From: Colletes latitarsis
Lineage: Eukaryota; Arthropoda; Insecta; Hymenoptera; Colletidae
Assembly (NCBI RefSeq): GCF_051014445.1
Contig: NC_135141.1
Coordinates: 4,402,001-4,466,000, forward strand
Direction of reading: 5' to 3'
Length of the DNA: 64,000 bases
This document shows, piece by piece, positions 50,593 to 61,583 of the stretch (position 1 is its first letter; each line of letters starts with the position of its first letter). Under the pieces are notes generated by a model that worked only from the letters and a program-made list of their open reading frames with translations, was not told where the DNA came from and did not search any database. The translations under genes were made by a program, and so were the position numbers.

Positions 50593-50757
50593 ATCGGTGT
50601 CATCCTTTAAAATATTGATCGAAACCAGGATTTATTGACTGTTACTGTGTGGTACCACATTACTACGTGACTCAAATCTGAAAAAACCCAGGATCTGGCC
50701 AACAAGTATGCGAAGAAGGCAAAATCATGAGCCAGATGCGGGCATAACCCAGACCTA
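50593..50757 (+). repeat. Chimeric boundary: C start on an A monomer
   Basis: It starts 'atcggtgt', normally the C start, then continues 'catccttt' as A. In the partner segment (57556) a C monomer continues normally. This marks the end of segment R copy 1 and the start of an A-B-K-A-L series resembling part of the 17-mer. Confidence 0.85.
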
Positions 50758-52055
50758 ACCGGTTCTATCCTCTAAAATGTGGATCGATACCAGGTTTAAT
50801 TGACTGTTCAGTGTGGTATCACATTACTACGTGATTCTAACCGAGAAAACCCAGGATCTGGCCGACAAGTATGCGAAGAAGGCAAAACCATGAGCCAGAT
50901 GCGGGCATAACCCAGACCTAACCCAGACCTAACCGGTGTCATCCTTTAAAATATTGATCGAAACCAGGTTTTATTGACTGTTGCTGTCTGGTACCACATT
51001 ACTACGTGATTCAAATCGGAAAAAAACGCAGGATCTGGCCAACAGGTATGCGAAGAAGGCAAAATCATGAGCCAGGTGCGGGCATAACCCAGACCTAACC
51101 CAGACCTAACCGGTGTCATCCTTTAAAATATTGATCGAAACCAGGATTTATTGACTGTTACTCTGTGGTACCACATTACTACGTGACTCAAATCTGAAAA
51201 AACCCAGGATCTGGCCAACAAGTATGCGAAGAAGGCAAAATCTTGAGCCAGATGCGGGCATGACCCAGACCTAACCCAGGCATTACCGGTTTTATCCTTT
51301 AAAATATTGATCGAAACCAGGTTTTATTGACTGTTGCTGTCTGGTACCACATTACTACGTGATTCAAATCCGAAAAAACCCAGGATCTGGCCAACAAGTA
51401 TGCGAAGAAGGCAAAATCATGAGCCAGATGCGGGCATAACCCAGACCTAACACAGACCTATCCGGTGTTACCGACTAAAATACTGACCGAATTCGGTTTT
51501 AATTCACTGTTACTGGGTGGTACCACATTACTACGTGATTCAGACCCGAAAAAACCCAGGATGTGGTAAACAAGTACGCGAAGAAGGCATAATCATGATC
51601 CAGATGCGGGCATAACCCAGACCTAACCCAGACCTAACCGGTGTTATCCACTCAAATATTGATCGATACCAGGTTTAATTGAATGGTACTGTGTGGTTCC
51701 ACATTACTACGTGATTCAAACCCAGACCTAACCCAGGATCTGGCCAACAAGTATGCGAAAAAGGCAAAATCTTGAGCCAGATGCGGGCATAACCCAGACC
51801 TAACCCAGACCTAATCGGTGTTATCCACTAAAATATTGATCGAAACCAAGTTTAAGTGACTGTTTCTGAGTGGTACCACATTACTACATGATTCAAACCC
51901 TAAAAAACCAAGGATCAGGGCAACAAGAATGCGGAAAAGGCAAAATCATGAGCCAGATGCGGGCATAACCCAGACCTAACCCAGACCTAACCGGTGTTAC
52001 CGACTAAAATATTGATCGAAACAAAGTTTAAGTGACTGTTTCTGAGTGGTACTAC

Positions 52056-55000
52056 ATTACTACGTGATGCAAACCCTAAAAAACCAAGGATCTGGGCAAG
52101 AAGGTTGCGGAAAAGGCAAAATCATTAGCCAGATGCGGGCATAACCCAGACATAACCCAGACCTAACCGGTGTTACCGACTAAAATACTGACCGAATTCG
52201 GGTTTAATTCACTGTTACTGTATGGTACCACGTTACTACGTGATTCAAACACGAAAAAAGCCAGGATCTGGCCAACAAGTATGCGAAGAAGGCAAAATCA
52301 TGAGCCAGATGCGGGCATAACCCAGACCTAACCGGTTCTATCCTCTAAAATGTGGATCGAAACCAGGTTTAATTGACTGTTCAGTGTGGTATCACATTAC
52401 TACGTGATTCAAACCGAGAAAACCCAGGATCTGGCCGACAAGTATGCGAAGAAGGCAAAATCATGAGCCAGATGCGGGCATAACCCAGACCTAACCAAGA
52501 CCTAACCGGTGTTACCGACTAAAATACTGACCGTATCCAGGTTTAATTGACTGTTACTGTGTGGTATCACATTACTACGTGATTCAAACCCGAAAAAACC
52601 CAGGATCTGGCCAACACGAATCCGGAAGAGGCAAAATCATGAGCCAGATGCGGGCATAACCCAGACCTAACACAGACCTATCCGGTGTTACCGACTAAAA
52701 TACTGACCGAATTCGGTTTTAATTCACTGTTACTGGGTGGTACCAGATTACTACGTGATTCAGACCCGAAAAAACCCAGGATGTGGTAAACAAGTACGCG
52801 AAGCAGGCAAAATAATGATCCAGATGCGGGCATAACCCAGACCCAACCCAGACCTAACCGGTGTTATCCACTAAAATATTGATCGATACCAGGTTTAATT
52901 GAATGGTACTGTGTGGTTCCACATTACTACGTGATTCAAACCCAGACCTAACCCAGGATCTGGCCAACAAGTATGCGAAAAAGGCAAAATCTTGAGCCAG
53001 ATGCGGGCATAACCCAGACCTAACCCAGACCTAATCGGTGTTATCCACTAAAATATTGATCGAAACCAAGTTTAAGTGACTGTTTCTGAGTGGTACCACA
53101 TTACTACGTGATTCAAACCCTAAAAAACCAAGGATCTGGGCAAGAAGGTTGCGGAAAAGGCAAAATCATTAGCCAGATGCGGGCATAACCCAGACATAAC
53201 CCAGACCTAACCGGTGTTACCGACTAAAATACTGACCGAATTCGGGTTTAATTCACTGTTACTGTGTGGTACCACGTTACTACGTGATTCAAACACGAAA
53301 AAAGCCAGGATCTGGCCAACAAGTATGCGAAGAAGGCAAAATCATGAGCCAGATGCGGGCATAACCCAGACCTAACACAGACCTGACCGGTTTTATCCTC
53401 TAAAATAATGATCGATACCAGGTTTAATTGAATGGTACTGTGTGGTTCCACATTACTACGTGATTCAAACCCAGACCTAACCCAGGATCTGGCCTACGAG
53501 TATGCGAAGAAGGCAAAATCATGATCCAGATGCGGGCATAACCCAGACCCAACCCAGACCTAACCGGTGTTATCCACTAAAATATTGATCGATACCAGGT
53601 TTAATTGAATGGTACTGTGTGGCTCCACATTACTACGTGAGATAAACCCAGACCCAACCCAGGATCTGGCCAACAGGTATGCGAAGAAGGCAAAGTCATG
53701 AGCCAGATGCGGGCATAACCCAGACCTAACCCTGACCTAACCGGGGTTACCGACTAAAATACTGACCGAATCCAGGATCAATTGACTGTCACTGTGAGGT
53801 GCCACATTACTACGTGATTCAAACCCGAAAAAACCCAGGATCCGGCCAACAAGTATGCGAAGAAGGCAAAATCATGAGCCAGATGCGGGCATAACCCAGA
53901 CCTAACCCAGACCTGACCGGCTTTATCCTCTAAAATATTGATCGATACCAGGTTTAAATGACTGTTACTGTGTGGTACCACATTACTACGTGATTCAAAC
54001 CCGAAAAAACCCAGGATCCGGCCAACAAGTATGCGAAGAATGCAAAATCACGAGCCAGATGCGGGCATAATCCAGACCTGACCGGTTTTATCCTCTAAAA
54101 TATTGATCGATACCAGGTTTAATTGAAAGGTACTGTGTGGTTGCACATTACCACGTGATTCAAACCCAGACCTAACCCAGGATCTGGCCAACAAGTATGC
54201 GAAAAAGGCAAAATCATGAGCCAGATGCAGGCATAAGCCAGACCTAACCCAGACCTAACCGGTGTTATCCACTAAAATATTGATCGATACCAGGTTTAAT
54301 TGAAAGGTACTGTGTGGTTGCACATTACCACGTGATTCAAACCCAGACCTAACCCAGGATCTGGCCAACAAGTATGCGAAGAAGGCAAAATCATGAGCCA
54401 GATGCGGGCATAACCCAGACCTAACCCAGACCTGACCGGTTTTATCCTCTAAAATATTGATCGATACCAGGTTTAAATGACTGTTACTGTGTGGTACCAC
54501 ATTACTACGTGATTCAAACCCTAAAAAACCAAGGATCTGGGCAAGAAGGTTGCGGAAAAGGCAAAATCATTAGCCAGATGCGCGCATAACCCAGACATAA
54601 CACAGACCTAACCGGTGTTACCGACTAAAATACTGACCGAATTCGGGTTTAATTCACTGTTACTGGGTGGTACCACATTACTACGTGATTCAGACCCGAA
54701 AAAACCCAGGATGTGGTAAACAAGTACGCGAAGAAGGCAAAATCATGATCCAGATGCGGGCATAACCCAGACCTAACCCAGACCTAACCGGTGTTATCCA
54801 CTAAAATATTGATCGATACCAGGTTTAATTGAATGGTACTGTGTGGTTCCACATTACCACGTGATTCAAACCCAGACCTAACCCAGGATCTGGCCAACAA
54901 GTATGCGAAGAAGGCAAAATCATGAGCCAGATGCGGGCATAACCCAGACCTAACCCAGACCTAACCAGTGTCATCCTTTAAAATATTGATCGAAACAGGA

Positions 55001-57560
55001 TTTATTTACTGTTACTGTGTGGTACCACATTACTACGTGACTCAAATCTGAAAAAATCCAGGATCTGGCCAACAAGTATGCGAAGAAGGCAAAATCATGA
55101 GCCAGATGCGGGCATAACCCAGACCTAACCGGTTCTCTCCTCTAAAATGTGGATCGAAACCAGGTTTAATTGACTGTTCAGTGTGGTATCACATTACTAC
55201 GTGATTCAAACCGAGAAAACCCAGGATCTGGCCGACAAGTATGCGAAGAAGGCAAAAGCATGAGCCAGATGCGGGCATAACCCAGACCTAACCAAGACCT
55301 AACCGGTGTTACCGACTAAAATACTGACCGTATCCAGGTTTAATTGACTGTTACTGTGTGGTACCACATTACTACGTGATTCAAACCCGAAAAAACCCAG
55401 GATCTGGCCAACAGGTATGCGAAGAAGGCAAAATCATGAGCCAGGTGCGGGCATAACCCAGACCTAACCCAGACCTAACCGGTGTCATCCTTTAAAATAT
55501 TGATCGAGACCAGGATTTATTGACTGTTACTGTGCGGTACCACATTACTACGTGACTCAAATCTGAAAAAACCCAGGATCTGGCCAACAAGTATGCGAAG
55601 AAGGCAAAATCTTGAGCCAGATGCGGGCATAACCCAGACCTGACCGGTTTTATCCTGTAAAATATTGATCGATACCAGGTTTAATTGACTGTTACTGTGT
55701 GGTATCACATTACTACGTGATTCAAGCCCGAAAAAACCCAGGATCTGGGCAAGAAGGTTGCGGAAAAGGCAAAATCATTAGCCAGATGCGGGCATAACCC
55801 AGACATAACCCAGACCTAACCGGTGTTACCGACTAAAATACTGACCGAATTCGGGTTTAATTCACTGTTACTGGGTGGTACCACATTACTACGTGATTCA
55901 GACCCGAAAAAACCCAGGATGTGGTAAACAAGTACGCGAAGAAGGCAAAATCATGACCCAGATGCGGGCATAACCCAGACCTAACCCAGACCTAACCGGT
56001 GTTATCCACTAAAATATTGATCGATACCAGGTTTAATTGAATGGTACTGTGTGGTTCCACATTACCACGTGATTCAAACCCAGACCTAACCCAGGATCTG
56101 GCCAACAAGTATGCGAAGAAGGCAAAATCATGAGCCAGATGCAGGCATAAGCCAGACCTAACCCAGACCTAACCGGTGTTATCCACTAAAATATTGATCG
56201 ATACCAGGTTTAATTGAAAGGTACTGTGTGGTTGCACATTACCACGTGATTCAAACCCAGACCTAACCCAGGATCTGGCCAACAAGTATGCGAAAAAGGC
56301 AAAATCATGAGCCAGATGCGGGCATAACCCAGACCTAACCCAGACCTAACCAGTGTCATCCTTTAAAATATTGATCGAAACAGGATTTATTTACTGTTAC
56401 TGTGTGGTACCACATTACTACGTGACTCAAATCTGAGAAAACCCAGGATCTGGCCAACAAGTATGCGAAGAAGGCAAAATCATGAGCCAGATGCGGGCAT
56501 AACCCAGACCTAACCGGTTCTCTCCTCTAAACTGTGGATCGAAACCGGGTTTAATTGACTGTTCAGTGTGGTATCACATTACTACGTGATTCAAACCGAG
56601 AAAACCCAGGATCTGGCCGACAAGTATGCGAAGAAGGCAAAAGCATGAGCCAGATGCGGGCATAACCCAGACCTAACCAAGACCTAACCGGTGTTACCGA
56701 CTAAAATACTGACCGTATCCAGGTTTAAGTGACTGTTACTGTGTGGTACCACATTACTACGTGATTCAAACCCGAAAAAACCCAGGATCTGGCCAACAGG
56801 TATGCGAAGAAGGCAAAATCATGAGCCAGGTGCGGGCATAACCCAGACCTAACCCAGACCTAACCGGTGTCATCCTTTAAAATATTGATCGAAACCAGGA
56901 TTTATTGACTGTTACTGTGTGGTACCACATTACTACGTGACTCAAATCTGAAAAAACCCAGGATCTGGCCAACAAGTATGCGAAGAAGGCAAAATCTTGA
57001 GCCAGATGCGGGCATAACCCAGACCTGACCGGTTTTATCCTGTAAAATATTGATCGATACCAGGTTTAATTGACTGTTACTGTGTGGTATCACATTACTA
57101 CGTGATTCAAGCCCGAAAAAACCCAGGATCTGGTCAACACGAATCCGGAAGAGGCAAAATCATGAGCCAGATGCGGGCATAACCCAGACCTAACACAGAC
57201 CTATCCGGTGTTACCGACTAAAATACTGACCGAATTCGGTTTTAATTCACTGTTACTGGGTGGTACCACATTACTACGTGATTCAGACCCGAAAAAACCC
57301 AGGATGTGGTAAACAAGTACGCGAAGAAGGCAAAATCATGATCCAGATGCGGGCATAACCCAGACCTAACCCAGACCTAACCGGTGTTATCCACTAAATT
57401 ATTGATCGATACCAGGTTTAATTGAATGGTACTGTGTGGTTCCACATTACTACGTGATTCAAACCCAGACCTAACCCAGGATCTGGCCAACAAGTATGCG
57501 AAAAAGGCAAAATCTTGAGCCAGATGCGGGCATAACCCAGACCTAACCCAGACCTAATCG
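52056..57560 (+). repeat. Long duplicated segment R, copy 2
   Basis: It is the partner of 44900-50596. It contains the A'-B-J set at 54964-55477 that copy 1 lacks at 48514, and lacks the copy 1 G-H-I set. Its final portion overlaps the start of the 25-monomer unit at 57204, so the 25-mer uses monomers from this segment ('taaattattg' is shared at about 50435, 57397 and 61777). Confidence 0.87.
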
Positions 57561-60500
57561 GTGTTATCCACTAAAATATTGATCGAAACCAAGTTTAAGT
57601 GACTCTTTCTGAGTGGTACCACATTACTACGTGATTCAAACCCTAAAAAACCAAGGATCTGGGCAAGAAGGTTGCGGAAAAGGCAAAATCATTAGCCAGA
57701 TGCGGGCATAACCCAGACATAACCCAGACCTAACCGGTGTTACCGACTAAAATACTGACCGAATTCGGGTTTAATTCACTGTTACTGTGTGGTACCACGT
57801 TACTACGTGATTCAAACACGAAAAAAGCCAGGATCTGGCAACAAGTATGCGAAGAAGGCAAAATCATGAGGCAGATGCAGGCATAACCCAGACCTAACAC
57901 AGACCTGACCGGTTTTATCCTCTAAAATATTGATCGATACCAGGTTTAATTGAATGGTACTGTGTGGTTCCACATTACTACGTGATTCAAACCCAGACCT
58001 AACCCAGGATCTGGCCAACAAGTATGCGAAAAAGGCAAAATCTTGAGCCAGATGCGGGCATAACCCAGACCTAACCCAGACCTAATCGGTGTTATCCACT
58101 AAAATATTGATCGAAACCAAGTTTAAGTGACTGTTTCTGAGTGGTACCACATTACTACGTGATTCAAACCCTAAAAGACCAAGGATCTGGGCAAGAAGGT
58201 TGCCAAGAAGGCAAAATCATGAGCCAGATGCGGGCATAACCCAGACCTAACCCAGGCCTAACCAGTGTCATCCTTTAAAATATTGATCGAAACAGGATTT
58301 ATTGACTGTTACTGTGTGGTACCACATTACTACGTGACTCAAATCTGAAAAAACCCAGGATCTGGCCAACAAGTATGCGAAGGAGGCAAAATCATGAGCC
58401 AGATGCGGGCATGACCCAGACCTAACCCAGGCATTACCGGTTTTATCCTTTAAAATATTGATCGAAACCAGGTTTTATTGACTGTTGCTGTCTGGTACCA
58501 CATTACTACGTGATTCAAATCCCAAAAAACCCAGGATCTGGCCAACCTAGTATGCGAAGAAGGCAAAATCATGAGCCAGATGCGGGCATAACCCAGGCCT
58601 AACCCAGGCCTAACCGGTGTCATCCTTTAAAATATTGATCGAAACCAGGATTTATTGACTGTTACTGTGTGGTACCACATTACTACGTGACTCAAATCTG
58701 AAAAAACCCAGGATCTGGCCAACAAGTATGCGAAGAAGGCAAAATCATGAGCCAGATGCGGGCATAACCCAGACCTAACCGGTTCTATCCTCTAAAATGT
58801 GGATCGAAACCAGGTTTAATTGACTGTTCAGTGTGGTATCACATTACTACGTGATTCAAACCGAGAAAACCCAGGATCTGGCCGACAAGTATGCGAAGAA
58901 GGCAAAATCATGAGCCAGATGCGGGCATAACCCAGACCTAACCAAGACCTAACCGGTGTTACCGACTAAAATACTGACCGTATCCAGGTTTAATTGACTG
59001 TTACTGTGTGGTACCACATTACTACGTGATTCAAACCCGAAAAAAACCCAGGATATGGCCAACAAGTATGCGAAAAAGGCAAAATCATGAGCCAGATGCG
59101 GGCATAACCCAGACCTAACCCAGACCTAACCGGTGTCATCCTTTAAAATATTGATCGAAACCAGGTTTTATTGACTGTTGCTGTCTGGTACCACATTACT
59201 ACGTGATTCAAATCCGAAAAAACCCAGGATCTGGCCAACAAGTATGCGAAGAATGCAAAATCATGAGCCAGATGCGGGCATAACCCAGACCTAACCCAGA
59301 CCTAACCGGTGTCATCCTTTAAAATATTGCTCGAAACCAGGATTTATTGACTGTTACTGTGTGGTACCACATTACTACGTGACTCAAATCTGAAAAAACC
59401 CAGGATCTGGCCAACAAGTATGCGAAGAAGGCAAAATCATGAGCCAGATGCGGGCATGACCCAGACCTAACCCAGGCATTACCGGTTTTATCCTTTAAAA
59501 TATTGATCGAAACCAGGTTTTATTGACTGTTGCTGTCTGGTACCACATTACTACGTGATTCAAATCCGAAAAAACCCAGGATCTGGCCAACAAGTATGCG
59601 AAGAAGGCAAAATCATGAGCCAGATGCGGGCATAACCCAGACCTGACCGGTTTTATCCTGTAAAATATTGATCGATGCCAGGTTTAATTGACTGTTACTG
59701 TGTGGTATCACATTACTACGTGATTCAAACCCGAAAGAACCCAGGATCTGGCCAACACGAATCCGGAAGAGGCAAAATCATGAGCCAGATGCGGGCATAA
59801 CCCAGACCTAACACAGACCTATCCGGTGTTACCGACTAAAATACTGACCGAATTCGGTTTTAATTCACTGTTACTGGGTGGTACCACATTACTACGTGAT
59901 TCAGACCCGAAAAAACCCAGGATGTGGTAAACAAGTACGCGAAGAAGGCATAATCATGATCCAGATGCGGGCATAACCCAGACCTAACCCAGACCTAACC
60001 GGTGTTATCCACTAAAATATTGATCGATACCAGGTTTAATTGAATGGTACTGTGTGGTTCCACATTACTACGTGATTCAAACCCAGACCTAACCCAGGAT
60101 CTGGCCAACAAGTATGCGAAAAAGCCAAAATCTTGAGCCAAATGCGGGCATAACCCAGACCTAACCCAGACCTAATCGGTGTTATCCACTAAAATATTGA
60201 TCGAAACCAAGTTTAAGTGACTGTTTCTGAGTGGTACCACATTACTACGTGATTCAAACCCTAAAAAACCAAGGATCAGGGCAACAAGAATGCGGAAAAG
60301 GCAAAATCATGAGCCAGATGCGGGCATAACCCAGACCTAACCCAGACCTAACCGGTGTTACCGACTAAAATATTGATCGAAACCAAGTTTAAGTGACTGT
60401 TTCTGAGTGGTACCACATTACTACGTGATTCAAACCCTAAAAAACCAAGGATCAGGGCAACAAGAATGCGGAAAAGGCAAAATCATGAGCCAGATGCGGG

Positions 60501-61583
60501 CATAACCCAGACCTAACCCAGACCTAACCGGTGTTATCCACTAAAATATTGATCGATACCAGGTTTAATTGAATGGTACTGTGTGGTTCCACATTACTAC
60601 GTGATTCAAACCCAGACCTAACCCAGGATCTGGCCAACAGGTATGCGAAGAAGGCAAAGTCATGAGCCAGATGCGGGCATAACCCAGACCTAACCCTGAC
60701 CTAACCGGTTTTATCCTCTAAAATATTGATCGCTACCAGGTTTAAATGACTGTTACTGTGTGGTATCACATTACTACGTGATTCAAACCCGAAAAAACCC
60801 AGGATCTGGTCAACACGAATCCGGAAGAGGCAAAATCATGAGCCAGATGCGGGCATAACCCAGACCTAACACAGACCTATCCGGTGTTACCGACTAAAAT
60901 ACTGACCGAATTCGGTTTTAATTCACTGTTACTGGGTGGTACCAGATTACTACGTGATTCAGACCCGAAAAAACCCAGGATGTTGTAAACAAGTACGCGA
61001 AGAAGGCAAAATCATGATCCAGATGCGGGCATAACCCAGACCTAACCCAGAGCTAACCGGTGTTATCCACTAAAATATTGATCGATACCAGGTTTAATTG
61101 AATGGTACTGTGTGGTTCCACATTACTACGTGATTCAAACCCCGACCTAACCCAGGATCTGGCCAACAAGTATGCGAAAAAGGCAAAATCTTGAGCCAGA
61201 TGCGGGCATAACCCAGACCTAACCCAGACCTAATCGGTGTTATCCACTAAAATATTGATCGAAACCAAGTTTAAGTGACTGTTTCTGAGTGGTACCACAT
61301 TACTACGTGATTCAAACCCTCAAAAACCAAGGATCTGGGCAAGAAGGTTGCGGAAAAGGCAAAATCATTAGCCAGATGCGGGCATAACCCAGACATAACC
61401 CAGACCTAACCGGTGTTACCGACTAAAATACTGACCGAATTCGGGTTTAATTCACTGTTACTGTGTGGTACCACGTTACTACGTGATTCAAACACGAAAA
61501 AAGCCAGGATCTGGCAACAAGTATGCGAAGAAGGCAAAATCATGAGGCAGATGCAGGCATAACCCAGACCTAACACAGACCTA
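57204..61583 (+). repeat. 25-monomer higher-order repeat, copy 1 (4380 bp)
   Basis: The subtype order is H'-I-C-D-E/I-C/A-A'-L-A-B-J-K-A-L-G'-H'-I-C-C-I-G-H'-I-C-D, which makes 25 monomers in 4380 bp. A copy at constant +4380 offset begins at 61584. Private variants shared by both include 'taaattattg', 'gactctttctgag', 'ctggcaacaagt', 'ggcagatgcaggc', 'ctaaaagaccaagg', 'gccaacctagtatg' and 'aaatattgctcg'. Confidence 0.94.

Larger units (their letters stand above)
44900..50596 (+). repeat. Long duplicated segment R, copy 1
   Basis: It matches about 52056-57560 in four steps. The offset is 7156 bp to 46583, 6627 bp from 47113, 6450 bp from 47808 and 6964 bp from 48514. Copy 1 has three extra monomers (46584-47112, 529 bp) and one extra I-type monomer (177 bp, within 47454-47807). 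It lacks a three-monomer A'-B-J set (514 bp). Shared rare variants include 'gcgaagcaggcaaaataatg', 'ggcctacgagtatg', 'cgtgagataaacc', 'gaggtgccacatt' and 'atgcaggcataagcc'. Confidence 0.87.
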
